Notes under the pieces: model-generated
Database searches by the model: none
Told to the model about the DNA's origin: nothing
What the model saw: the letters and a program-made list of their open reading frames with translations, nothing else
Shown: one piece after another, positions 34,597-44,900 of the stretch
Layout: each line of letters starts with the position of its first letter
How positions within the stretch are numbered: position 1 is the first letter of the stretch
Position numbers and translations under genes: made by a program
From: CAYLNH01 sp964384625
GTDB taxonomy: Bacteria; Verrucomicrobiota; Lentisphaeria; JABSQK01
Direction: 5' to 3'
DNA: 64,000 nucleotides
Assembly (NCBI GenBank): GCA_964384625.1
Contig: CAYLNH010000003.1
Coordinates: 1 to 64,000 of the forward strand

Positions 34597-36882
34597 ATGA
34601 ACTTCCTCTACCCGGCAATGTTAGGCGGTCTTGCAGCACTGGCGATCCCCATCGCCCTGCACCTGATTGCGCGCCATCGTTTCCCGGTTCTGAAGATTCC
34701 GACGATTCGCTTTCTGCGGGCGGAACGCCGGGCCAATGTGTTCGCCTGGAAAGTTGTCGATGTTCCGCAGCTCCTGCTGCGTCTGCTCCTCCTGCTGCTC
34801 CTCGTCCTGGGCATGTCCCGTATCTTCTCGCCCGGACTGTCATCGCAACCGGCGCCGCGCAATCTGCTGGTGATCGTTGATGCGTCGGCCAGCATGCGGT
34901 CCGAGGCAAAGACGGAATCCGGCCGGGAGACCCTGCTGGAGCGCGCCAAACGCGAAGCTGACGAACTGCTCGGAACCATCACGCCGCCCAGCCGCTGCGG
35001 CGTCATCATCGCCGGCGACAGCATCGACCAGGTCTGCGCGTTGCAGCCGGACGCAGACATCGCCAAAGCCGCGCTGGCCGAGGTGCAGGCCTGCGACGGC
35101 ACGGGGCCCGGTTTGGTCCGCGCCGTGGCGGCGGCCTGTGATCTGCTCCATGGTCGGCGGGAAACAAAAAGCCAGGTGGTCGTCTATACCGATCTGCGCG
35201 CCACCGCCCTTGCCGCCCGCAACCAGGAGGACATCGAACGCATCCGGACCGCTCAGAACGCCTTGGGCCGGAAGCTCGAGATCATCTTCGTCAACGTCGG
35301 TGGGGAACGCGACGGCAACCAGGCCATCGTCGAAGCCGGTGTGCGCGGCAGTGAAGTGCGCGTCGGCGACGACGCCCATGTCGTGGCGCGCATCGTCAAT
35401 TACAGTGATGCCGACGTCGAACTCACGCCGCGGCTCGCCGTCGGCGGCCGCAAGGAGCCGCCGGGACGGAAGCGCACCATCCCGGCCGGCGAGGAGATCA
35501 TCGTCGATCTCACCGCGCGCATGAACCGGGCCCAACGAACGCAGGCGGAGGTACAGGTGCAGACCGATGACGCCCTGCGCCACGACAACAGCTTTTATCT
35601 GCCGCTCACAGTGGCTGACTCCCGGCGGGTCCTGATCATCAACGGCGCCGGCGGCGCGACCGGACCGCAGGCGTCGTCAAAGCTTGATGCCGTCACCGGC
35701 GTCGATGACGATGTCGAAGCGGAGGCTGTAGATACCGTCGACGGTGCCCGCATCCTGCAGTACGCCTTGAATCCGGGCCGTGAGCTGGGCTTGACTTACG
35801 GCACCGGAATTTTGCCGACGGTGATTACACCGGCGGCACTGGCCGGGCAGCCGCTGAGCAAGTACGACGTCATCGTGCTGTATGACGTGTCCAGCTTGCC
35901 GGATGCCGCAATGGCGGACCTGGAAACGTATGTGCGCCAGGGCCGGGCGCTGGTCATCTTCGCCGCGGGCAAGCTGAGTCCGATGCGGTTTAACCGCTCG
36001 CTGGCGGCGGGCAGCAAGAACCGCGAAGCCCTGTCGCCGGCGCAGGTCGGCAATGACCGCGCCCTGAAAGCGCCTGTGGGGCTGGCCGAAACCGCGACAA
36101 CGCATCCGGTGCTGGCGGCGTTTCGCGAACGCCGTCAGGGCGACCTGAGCGTCATCCGCTTTGTCCAACTCCGCGAAATCCGCCGCCTCGGCAGCGATGC
36201 CGCGGTGATGTTTCGCGATGCGCAGGGCGAGGCGTTGGCGGTCGAGAAACGTATTGCGCAGGGCCGTGTCGTCCTCTGTTCGTTCGGGCTCGAACTGACC
36301 CGCGGCAATCTCGCCCGCACCCGGGTCTTCCTGCCCATGCTCTGGCGGCTGATGGACTATCTGACCGGCCGGCTGGAGCAGCAGAAAGAGAATGCGCTGG
36401 CGGCGCTCCGGCCGGTGGTCCTTGATGTCTCCGAGCCGCAATTCGCCTTCGTTGATGAACTCGAGCTGACGCCGATTCCCGGCCAGCCGCAGGCCGATGC
36501 CTTGCCGACGCGGACGCTGCCGAAGCGCGCCGGCGACACGGTTCTTCTCGAGGGACTCCCTGCCGGCCGGTACACACTGCACAAGCCGATGCCGAAAGAC
36601 GGCTCCAACATGATGGTCAGCTACGCGCGGCAGTTGGCGGTCAACGCCGATCCGCGCGAGAGCGACGTGGCCCCGGCAAACCCGGCGACGCTCAAGGAGG
36701 TCTTTGGCGAGCGCATCCGGATCCGGACGCCGGCGACGCCGGGTGATCTCGTCCCGACCGGTGCGGAACTGGTGCGGTTGCTGGCGATCCTGTTGATCGT
36801 CTTGTACGCCGTCGAAGCCGCTGTGGGCTGGGCTCTCAGTGCCAAACGCGAACGCGAGCGCACGGGAGGAACGACGGCATGA
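34597..36882 (+). CDS. BatA-type membrane protein with vWA domain
   Basis: A 761-aa membrane protein. Residues 1-80 match the BatA N-terminal domain (MNFLYPAMLGGLAALAIPIALHLI..., with a second helix VPQLLLRLLLLLLLVLGM). A vWA domain follows with MIDAS-like DASASMR (about 92-98) and a long beta-rich extracytoplasmic part. A C-terminal helix at about 728-750 (LVRLLAILLIVLYAVEAAVGW) ends the protein. It likely forms a membrane-bound complex with the next gene product and the MoxR ATPase. Its stop overlaps the next start by 4 bases. Confidence 0.9.
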   Translation: MNFLYPAMLGGLAALAIPIALHLIARHRFPVLKIPTIRFLRAERRANVFAWKVVDVPQLLLRLLLLLLLVLGMSRIFSPGLSSQPAPRNLLVIVDASASMRSEAKTESGRETLLERAKREADELLGTITPPSRCGVIIAGDSIDQVCALQPDADIAKAALAEVQACDGTGPGLVRAVAAACDLLHGRRETKSQVVVYTDLRATALAARNQEDIERIRTAQNALGRKLEIIFVNVGGERDGNQAIVEAGVRGSEVRVGDDAHVVARIVNYSDADVELTPRLAVGGRKEPPGRKRTIPAGEEIIVDLTARMNRAQRTQAEVQVQTDDALRHDNSFYLPLTVADSRRVLIINGAGGATGPQASSKLDAVTGVDDDVEAEAVDTVDGARILQYALNPGRELGLTYGTGILPTVITPAALAGQPLSKYDVIVLYDVSSLPDAAMADLETYVRQGRALVIFAAGKLSPMRFNRSLAAGSKNREALSPAQVGNDRALKAPVGLAETATTHPVLAAFRERRQGDLSVIRFVQLREIRRLGSDAAVMFRDAQGEALAVEKRIAQGRVVLCSFGLELTRGNLARTRVFLPMLWRLMDYLTGRLEQQKENALAALRPVVLDVSEPQFAFVDELELTPIPGQPQADALPTRTLPKRAGDTVLLEGLPAGRYTLHKPMPKDGSNMMVSYARQLAVNADPRESDVAPANPATLKEVFGERIRIRTPATPGDLVPTGAELVRLLAILLIVLYAVEAAVGWALSAKRERERTGGTTA

Positions 36883-39140
36883 GACTGATCTACTGGCTGC
36901 TTGGCCTGGAAGAAACCGGCGCCATCGAACGCGCCTCGGAATGGACCTGGTATGCCGCCGCGCCGACGGCCGGAATTGTCATCGCTGTGGTCGGGCTGTT
37001 GGCCGTTGCCGCCGCCGCGCTGAACCTGCTGCCGCAGAATGTCATGCCCTGGCGCACCCGCCTCGGCTTGACGGCACTGCGTTTGTTCGGTTTCGCCCTG
37101 CTGCTGGTGCTCCTCGTCCAACTCGAGCTCCGCCTTACCGTACAGCGTCGACGCGCCCCCAACGTCGCGATCCTGTGCGATACCTCCGGCAGCATGGGCC
37201 TGAAGGACGTCGCCGGGAAATCGCGCCTCGATGCCGCCGTGGCGACGGATAACGAATTGCAGGCGGCACTCGATGGACGTTGTGATGTGGCGCGGTATGA
37301 CTTCGCCTGGCAACTGCAGGCGGCCAACGGCAAACGCGCTGCCGAAGGTATGACCAATCTCATGGGCGCGGTCGCTGAGATCAGTCGGCGCGAGAATGAT
37401 CTGCAGGCCGTCATTTTGTTGACGGACGGCAACGACACGGCCCGGAACCGCGGCGATCTCGTCGCCCCGCTGCTGGCCGACCAGGGGGTCCCGGTTTATC
37501 CAGTCGTGTTCGGCCAGGACACGGCGCCGAAGCTGGCGCAAGTGCGGATCAAAGGCGCCGGCGACTACGTTCGACTCAGTGACGAAGTCCGCATCACCGC
37601 CGAAGTCTCCGCGAGGAATCTCGAGGAGCAGATTGTTCGCGTTCATCTGTATCAGGCGGGCAAGAAGGAGCCGCTTGTCACGAAAGAGAACGTCCGGATC
37701 GGCAAGGCATCGGCGGCAGTCGCGTTCATCGTCAAACCGGCGGAGCCGGGATTCCGCACGTACCGTGTGGTGGTTGACGGCGTCAAGGGCACGACCAGTG
37801 ATCGCCTGCTCGTGTCGGAGCACCAGGTGGAGGTGATCGACAGCCGCATCCGCGTGCTCTATCTCGACATCCCGCGGGACGAACGCAAGATCCTCGGCCA
37901 CTGGCTGGCGCGCGATCCGGTCATTGACCTGGCGACGCTGACCATGCTGCCGAAAGGCGGCTGGTACGCGCAGGGCAACATGTATCACAAGAACGCCGGC
38001 GACGGTCTGCCGAGCAAGGAAGAGGACCTCTACCAGTACGACATCATCGTCTTCGGCGATATCCCGCGCGCCTACTTCCGCGAAGGCGGCGACGTCGCTG
38101 AAACGAAGATGCGCTGGTTGGCGGAATTCGTTGCCCGACGCGGCGGCGGACTGATCACCCTCGGCGGTCGCAATGTTTATGCTGCCGGCCAGTATCAGGA
38201 ATCCGTGCTCGCCTCCCTGTTGCCGTTCAAAATCGAGGCGACTGACCAGCCGCAGATCAAAGGAACGTTCAGCGTCAGTCCCACAACGCTGGGGTTGGGC
38301 CATCCGATCATGCAGCTCGAGCCGGATCCGGAACGCAACCGTGAGGCCTGGCTCGACCTGCCGCAACTGGAAGGCTGCAACACCGTCGGCCCCGCGAAGC
38401 CCGGCGCCGCCTTGCTCGCCGTGCGCCTCCAGGAAAGTGGGCCGGCGCCCGTCATTGCCGTGCAGAACGTCGGCAAAGGCAAAGTGCTCGCCTTGTCGGT
38501 CGACACCACCTGGCGCTGGGAAATGCAGCGGCCGGCCGACGGCCCCGACTACTTCCGCCGGTTCTGGGGCAACGCCATACGCGTGTTGGCGCCGGATCCC
38601 CGGCTGCAGCCCGGCCGGCCGCAGGTGCAGCGCTATCGCTCAAATGTCGCCGTCGGCCAGCAGCTGACGATGTCGACGCGACTGGTCAGCAAAACCTATC
38701 GCCCGGTGCGCGGGGCAAATGTGCGTGTGCGCGTCGCCAAACCCTCCGGGAAGGAGTACTCGGTCTTTCCGCGCGACGGCCGCGGCACGCCGGGGCTTTA
38801 CGAATACGACCTGGATATCGATGAGCCGGGCCAATGGTCGGTGACCACCAGCTACGAAGACAAGGAGGTCCTTGAGCAGTTCAGCGCCGGCGACAGCCGC
38901 GAAGAACTGCAGGACCCGCGGGCGCGGCCGCAACCCATGGCGCGTCTCGCCGAGGCCACCGGCGGCAAGTTGTTCACCGCCGATCAACTCGCCAGCTTGC
39001 TCAAGGAGTTGAAGCTGTCGCCGCGGCATGATGCCAAGACCTACACGATCGCGATCTGGAACCGGCCCTTGGTCATGATCCTCATTGTTCTGGCCGTCGC
39101 ACTCGACTGCCTGATCCGTAAACGGCGAGGCATGGTATGA
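36879..39140 (+). CDS. vWA domain membrane protein with GATase-like region
   Basis: A 753-aa protein. Two N-terminal helices (about 27-50 and 63-85) are followed by a vWA domain with the MIDAS motif DTSGSM (about 100-105) and the TDGNDTARN segment. The region about 325-560 is a class I glutamine amidotransferase-like fold (YDIIVFGDIPRAYFREGG, RRGGGLITLGGRNVYAAG) without a visible catalytic triad. A C-terminal helix closes the protein (~725-745). This layout is common in PVC MoxR clusters. It overlaps both neighbours by 4 bases (ATGA), so translation is coupled. Confidence 0.9.
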   Translation: MRLIYWLLGLEETGAIERASEWTWYAAAPTAGIVIAVVGLLAVAAAALNLLPQNVMPWRTRLGLTALRLFGFALLLVLLVQLELRLTVQRRRAPNVAILCDTSGSMGLKDVAGKSRLDAAVATDNELQAALDGRCDVARYDFAWQLQAANGKRAAEGMTNLMGAVAEISRRENDLQAVILLTDGNDTARNRGDLVAPLLADQGVPVYPVVFGQDTAPKLAQVRIKGAGDYVRLSDEVRITAEVSARNLEEQIVRVHLYQAGKKEPLVTKENVRIGKASAAVAFIVKPAEPGFRTYRVVVDGVKGTTSDRLLVSEHQVEVIDSRIRVLYLDIPRDERKILGHWLARDPVIDLATLTMLPKGGWYAQGNMYHKNAGDGLPSKEEDLYQYDIIVFGDIPRAYFREGGDVAETKMRWLAEFVARRGGGLITLGGRNVYAAGQYQESVLASLLPFKIEATDQPQIKGTFSVSPTTLGLGHPIMQLEPDPERNREAWLDLPQLEGCNTVGPAKPGAALLAVRLQESGPAPVIAVQNVGKGKVLALSVDTTWRWEMQRPADGPDYFRRFWGNAIRVLAPDPRLQPGRPQVQRYRSNVAVGQQLTMSTRLVSKTYRPVRGANVRVRVAKPSGKEYSVFPRDGRGTPGLYEYDLDIDEPGQWSVTTSYEDKEVLEQFSAGDSREELQDPRARPQPMARLAEATGGKLFTADQLASLLKELKLSPRHDAKTYTIAIWNRPLVMILIVLAVALDCLIRKRRGMV

Positions 39141-40954
39141 GCGCCCCGATGCATGACAACATCAACGCTCTGCGCCGCGCCGTCGACGGTTTCGGCCGGT
39201 TCCGCAAGCTCTGGTCCGGACTTGAGGGCCTCGGGCGGTTTGCGCTGATTGGTCCGGGCGCTCTGCTGTTGTGGTTCCTCACCGACTGGGCCGTCAACCT
39301 GCCGAATTGGCTGCTGCTGCTTTCGTTTGCGCTGGCGGTTCTGGCCCTCCTCGTCTCGGCCCCGTGGTATGGGCTGCTGCCGTGGCTGCGTCGGGTCCGC
39401 CGCGACGAGGAAGCGCTGCAGATCGAATCCCTGCACGGAGAGCTGGACAACCTGGTTATCGGCGCCCTGCAGCTCGGGGACGAAAGCCTGGAGGCAGAGA
39501 GCAAGGGCAAGGCATTGGTTCATTCGCCGTTGCTGGTTGCGGCGCTGTTGGTCCGGGCGGCAGACAAACTGCAGACGCTGAATCCGAACGGACTTTTGGA
39601 TCTGCGACAGGCGAAGAAGACGGTTGGCGCGGGGGCCGTGGTCCTCGCGGGTATTGCTGCGTGTGTGCTCTTTGCGGGCGACGCCGTTCGCCAGCGACAG
39701 GCCCGCCTGCTGTCGGCCTATGCGCACGCCCTGGATACGATGTTCCCGGTGACCATCAACGTCAGTCCCGGTAACAAGGCGGTGGTGCGCAACGCCGCGA
39801 TTACGCTGCAGGTAACGGTGGATGGGGCGCATCGGAACGAAGTCGTCCTCTGGCTGCAGGAAGGCGAAGACGCCGAACGGACGCGGCAGGACCTGACACT
39901 GGTGGACGGTCAGGCAGAATACACGATTGACCAGGTAACCAAAACGTTTACCTACTCCTTCAGCTATGGCGACCGTCAGTCGGACACGTACACGATCACC
40001 GCCGGCGACTTACCGGAGATTCGCGCCATCAGCTACGAACTGGCTTATCCGGCGTACACCGGGCAACCGCCGCGCACCGTAACCGGACGTTTGCCGATCG
40101 TCCAGGGCTTGGCCGGCACCAATGTGCTGGTCAGTCTCGCGGCGACAACCGAGCTGCACCCGGACGGCTGCTGGGTGGACTGGCAGCAGGGCGCCAAACA
40201 ACCGATGTCCGTCAACGGCAGGTTTGCCCATTTCTCCTTTGCCATCGACAAACCGAACCGCGCAACGATTCAACTGACCGGCAGCCTCGGACCGGATTTC
40301 CGGATGGCCAAGCCGCTCAGTTTCGAGTTGCGCGTGTTGCAGGATCGTGCGCCCACCGTGCGCCTGCGTATGAAGAACCGCAAACTGACCATGCTCGCAG
40401 AACAGGCGGCAACATTCGGCTTCGAGTTCATTGCAGAGGACGACTTCGGCGTTGCTGAAACAACGATGGACTACAAGATCGATACCATCGATGAACTGCT
40501 TGGCCGACCGCCCCGTGAGTCCCGGGTACAACGCCGGATCGAACCGCCGCAGGACCGTGTGCGCAGCAAGTTCGTCGATGTTTTCAAAGCGTTGGACCCG
40601 CCGTTGGCGCCGGGCGATCGGATTACGATTACCGTCTCGGCCAAAGACAACAACACTGAGACGGGCCCACGACTGGGCCGCAGCCGGCCGCTCGAGATCG
40701 TTGTGGTCGCCCCGAACCTCGCCGTGTTTCGCGAAGCGAAATTCGGGTTCGGCGGGCAACAGCTCCTCGGCGGTCTGCGCAAGATCAAACGCCAAACCAA
40801 CCTGCTCATTCTGCCGGAAAAAGCCGTTCGTACCGAGAAAGAGCGCAAGATCCCCAAACAGAAACTCAAAGCCAGAGTCAACGACGAAAGCTGGCCCAGC
40901 GGCAGTGAAGATACCGTCGGCCAGTATTTCAAAATACTCTCAGGAGGTAAGTGA
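39137..40954 (+). CDS. DUF4175-like membrane protein
   Basis: A 605-aa protein with helices at about 32-52, 56-78 and 160-178, followed by a mostly beta extracytoplasmic part. Its position after the vWA protein and before DUF4159, together with the conserved fold (LPEIRAISYELAYPAYTGQPPRTV, DRAPTVRLRM, AEDDFGVAETTMDYKI), fits the DUF4175-type partner of such clusters. The C-terminal ~70 residues are Lys/Arg-rich and probably cytoplasmic or disordered. Function is unknown. Its TGA overlaps the next ATG. Confidence 0.75.
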   Translation: MSAPMHDNINALRRAVDGFGRFRKLWSGLEGLGRFALIGPGALLLWFLTDWAVNLPNWLLLLSFALAVLALLVSAPWYGLLPWLRRVRRDEEALQIESLHGELDNLVIGALQLGDESLEAESKGKALVHSPLLVAALLVRAADKLQTLNPNGLLDLRQAKKTVGAGAVVLAGIAACVLFAGDAVRQRQARLLSAYAHALDTMFPVTINVSPGNKAVVRNAAITLQVTVDGAHRNEVVLWLQEGEDAERTRQDLTLVDGQAEYTIDQVTKTFTYSFSYGDRQSDTYTITAGDLPEIRAISYELAYPAYTGQPPRTVTGRLPIVQGLAGTNVLVSLAATTELHPDGCWVDWQQGAKQPMSVNGRFAHFSFAIDKPNRATIQLTGSLGPDFRMAKPLSFELRVLQDRAPTVRLRMKNRKLTMLAEQAATFGFEFIAEDDFGVAETTMDYKIDTIDELLGRPPRESRVQRRIEPPQDRVRSKFVDVFKALDPPLAPGDRITITVSAKDNNTETGPRLGRSRPLEIVVVAPNLAVFREAKFGFGGQQLLGGLRKIKRQTNLLILPEKAVRTEKERKIPKQKLKARVNDESWPSGSEDTVGQYFKILSGGK

Positions 40955-41805
40955 TGTTCTCCATACCTTCGTCTCAGCCTTTGTCTTTCCCTTGGTCTTC
41001 CGGAACCAGACGGATTGGACTGATTGTTGCTGCGGCATTGATTCTTGCATTCCCCGTTTTCGCGCAGTCCTGGTCCAAGCGCGCCACCAGACTCAGCAGC
41101 AAAGAGCTCTCGGCCGATGAAGCCACGAAACGGGCCTCCGGCAAAAAGCGGGAGCGCCGGAATAGACTCAGTGTGCGGCGCATCAAACCCGCCATGAAAG
41201 GCGTCGACTGGGATGCTGATCCGACGGCGATCCCGTATATGCTCTACCAGGTGAACAAGCGCACCGACCTGCCGGTGTACATCGACAACGACGGCCTCGA
41301 TGTCGCCAGCAAGGAGCTCTTCGACTACACCATCGTCTATCTCACGTCGCACACGTATTGGAGCTTCAACGAGCAGGAAGTGAAAAACATGCAGAACTTC
41401 CTCAAGCGCGGCGGCACGCTGCTGCTGGACGACTGCTATTGTCGCGGCAGTGCATTCTCAGATGCCGTACCGATTGAGGTTCCCCGGATGATCCCGGGAG
41501 CCGAGGCTTCTATTTTGCTGGAGAACGATCCGATCGTGCGCGACGCCTTCCGCATGGGATACGACACGCCTTGGCCCGGGAAGATTCACGGCATGGAAAA
41601 CCGTCCCTGGCAGTATTTCATGCTCGACGGCCGCCCGGCGGTATTCTTCACGCCGAATGACGACGGTTGCGGCTGGGAAGTATCAACCCCCCCTACCGCC
41701 TCGAATCCGATTGGCGAAGGTATCGGCCACGGCGGTGACAACACGGCCCGCGAACTCTTTTACCAATGGATTACCAGCTGGATGCTCTATGCGTATACAC
41801 ACTGA
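40954..41805 (+). CDS. DUF4159 domain protein
   Basis: A 283-aa secreted protein with an N-terminal signal segment (IGLIVAAALILAFPVFAQ). The DUF4159 fold follows: MLYQVNKRTDLPVYIDNDGLDV, then YLTSHTYWSFNEQEVKNMQNFLKRGGTLLLDDC, and a C-terminal LFYQWITSWMLYAYTH. This GATase-like fold is a regular member of the MoxR/vWA cluster in PVC bacteria. ATG 40954 is preferred because AGGAGG lies 6 bases upstream; GTG 40951 is too close. It is the last of the tight run of overlapping genes; a spacer of 191 bases follows. Confidence 0.88.
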   Translation: MFSIPSSQPLSFPWSSGTRRIGLIVAAALILAFPVFAQSWSKRATRLSSKELSADEATKRASGKKRERRNRLSVRRIKPAMKGVDWDADPTAIPYMLYQVNKRTDLPVYIDNDGLDVASKELFDYTIVYLTSHTYWSFNEQEVKNMQNFLKRGGTLLLDDCYCRGSAFSDAVPIEVPRMIPGAEASILLENDPIVRDAFRMGYDTPWPGKIHGMENRPWQYFMLDGRPAVFFTPNDDGCGWEVSTPPTASNPIGEGIGHGGDNTARELFYQWITSWMLYAYTH

Positions 41806-41828
41806 CGCGGCTGTGCCGCTGCCGTTCG

Positions 41829-41905
41829 AAACACGAAACACGAAATACGTGACACGGCAAAAGCTGCCACGATGCAGGATACAGGATACAGGATGCACGA
41901 TGCAG
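41829..41905 (+). repeat. two heptanucleotide arrays (DUF4159/giant protein spacer)
   Basis: Array 1: AAACACG, AAACACG, AAATACG, TGACACG (41829-41856), related to the ACACGAA unit at 34520-34554. Array 2: GATGCAG, GATACAG, GATACAG, GATGCAC, GATGCAG (41871-41905). The spacer lies upstream of the giant secreted protein. Confidence 0.78.
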
Positions 41906-41996
41906 AATGAAGAACGCCACCACCGGCCTTGCGTGCCACGCCGAAGCCCTTGTGGCGAAGGCTGGTGCCGGTGGGGCGATGATTGAGAAACAGGAC

Positions 41997-44900
41997 ATGA
42001 TGACCAATTGGAAGAATGGAATACTGAAGATCGCAGGGACACTCCTCCTGACCGTTCTTCCTGTTGTCGCCGGGCAGGTGGAACTTCGCCTTGTCGTTCA
42101 CAATGAACCAGTGACCACTGTTGACAAGCGTGATCACTCGCGGCCGATCACGAATCCGGTGTCGACCGAGAAGGGCGTTGTGATTCAGCAGATCGGCGTC
42201 GACGTCTCCTGCTGGGCACGCAACATCCTCCTTGATGAAACGCCCATCTTTGAGCGCTACCACAAAGGCAAATACGTCGACCGTCTGCCCGTGGCACGCC
42301 GTGACCTGCAGCCGGGCGAGCACACCATCTGGCCTGGAAACCACAAGTTCACCGTCGCCAGGGACGGCACCGTCAACACCACCGACCCCGAACTGATTGT
42401 CAAGAAGAATGTTGTCAGCATCAAGTGCTATCCGGTAACCATCCGGGCGTATCGCGCCAATCCGCCGGAAGGCGATCTGCCGATGTCCATGCGGCTGGCG
42501 CCGTTGCCGAAGATGACCTTGCGCGAAAGCGCCGATCACGCGTTGTTCAACCCGCCCGGCGGCATGAAGAAGGAACGCAAGAAGAAGCGACCGACAAAGC
42601 GGCGCGCCCCCTACGAACTCCTGCCGGTCTTTGAAGACTTCGCGCCATTGACCATTTGGCTGCCGGCCAATACCGCCGGCAAGGGATACATGCTGCATCC
42701 CATGGGACTGACCTTTCATGTGACCGCAAAGGGTGTCGTGCCGGGCGCCGGCGACGGAGCGACAATCGAGGGCGTGGCCGTCAAAGGCCACCAGGTCTCG
42801 ATCCCGTTGTATGAGTATCCCGTCAACGGCGTCAAGGGCACGCGCATGATTGCGGACGACGTGCAGGAACGGAACTTCAGCAAGATCCGCAGCAAGCAGG
42901 CCACGTTGCACACAACCTGGTATCCCAAGACCACGCCCTACCGGCTGCGTGTATCAGAGTTCGGCCCGACGCTCAAGATCGAAGGCGCCCTGAAAAGCTA
43001 TCCGTACAAGTCCATGCGCATGGACGTACGCGATCCGACTCGCCGTCTGGTTCGTCTGCTCGTCGCCGAACTGTCCTCGCGTCACCTGACCGTTGGCCAG
43101 GGCGTCGAGGTCCGCGTACGCGGTCTGGACCCGGAAGCTGCAGTTCTGCTGCAGAACCGGGTGAAAGCGGCCGAGCGAAAGGTCCGGGCGGCGGCGCAGG
43201 CGAAACGGCAGAAGAAAGAAGGCGCGGCGGATCAGCTTAAGAACGCCCAGGCCGCGCTGGCCAAAGCCCAAGTGGACGTGGAGACCGGCAGCAAGGAGAA
43301 CCTTCTGGCTGTTGCCGAGTGTTTTGCTGAATTGCGCCTGTACGGGACATCAACCTGGAAGTCTGTCCCCCTGAAAAAGACGGCAGATTCGATCTACACG
43401 TTAACGCCGCCGGATCTCGCAGACGGCGCGTATTCGTTGCGGCTCGGCCTGCGGCCCAAAGGCATGAAACCGATCAGCACGGAACAATGGGTGACCGTGG
43501 CGCGCGAGCGGCGGTACAGTGCCGGTGTGTTCACGCCGCGCGGCCGCACCGCGTTCCGCCGCGGCGAAGCCTTCTGGATGGGCATCGGGTTGCTGGCCGT
43601 CAAGGACACGATTCCCGCGGGGACACCCGTGATCCTGGAATTCGTTGATTCCCGCGGAACGCCGCTGACAATGGCATCCGCCAAAACCTCGAAAGCCGTC
43701 AAAACGCGTGACACGATCATCGTGCGGTTCGCCCCGAAGGCTTCCGTCCTGCTGGCCGCCGGGTCGTACACCGCCCGGGCCAAGGTCGGAAACTACCGAA
43801 CCCGCGGCATCCCGATTCACATCGTCGAGCCCGAGCCCGAGACGAACTTCATCAACATGATGAACGGCAAGTACAGCGCCCAAGGCTCGATCTATCGCAA
43901 CATGCTGAAAAGCGGCGGACATCTCGAGGAACTGGCGGAAGACCTGAAGAAATCCGGCTACAACGCGTTCATGGGCATGACCTACGACATGCAGCGCGTG
44001 ACCAAACCAAACCTCGACCTGGAACAGCTCATTCGGGAACGCCCCGCTCTGGGGCCGTGGGAAAGCTACTTCCAGCCGAGCCATCGCGACCGCTTCCTTG
44101 ACCGGCTGGTGTACCACCGCATCCGGTTCTGGGAAGACATGATCACCTACAACGACACGATGCATCCGCGGAATACGCAGATCCTCAACGCGACACAGCG
44201 TTACTGCACCATGGAGACGCAGTCGATGCAGCACAGCCCGGCGTTCGAGGGGATCTGCATGTACGACGAGGTGTATAACCAGGCGCAGCAAGGGATCCCC
44301 GAAGCGCTGTACAAAAGCTTTGCCGAATGGCAGGAGATGACCTATCGCGAACGACACCCCGGCCTGACCAGCGACCGCGCCCTGAAAGCCCTGGACCGCT
44401 TCGTCAATCTGCCCGAAGGCCAGCGGCGGTATAAGGATCTGCAGACCTACCGGACCTATCCGAAATACGAAGATTGGCTGTGGGACAACTTCGCCGCGCT
44501 CGGCTCGCGCGGCGCCAGGCGCGCCATGCCGAACAGCCGGAACTTCATCATGCACCGCTTCTTCGGCGGCAACGGCGGGAACATCTTCCCGGGAGGCAAC
44601 CCGGTGGGTGTCCATAAGACCTATGAAATCGCCACCTGCGTGATGTACAAGGACGGCGGCTCCGGCGATCGCCCGGTGTTCGCCCCGATGCAGGCCGACG
44701 TCCTGCGCGTCAACGACGACATCACCGTGACAACCCAGCTCCACGCCTTTCACGGACCCGGCGTGTTCGGCAAGCACATTGTCCGTCAGGCCTTCTTCGC
44801 ACTGTCGCAGAAGACCGATGGCTTCACATATTTCACGCTGCCGCATTCGCCGATTTCGCCGAACCCGAACGACTGGCGCGATACCATCAGTGACCTGACC

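Noticed and set aside
41907..41996. Thirty extra N-terminal residues for the giant protein
   Set aside because: They come from a start directly after the heptad array and precede a normal signal peptide that begins at 41997.
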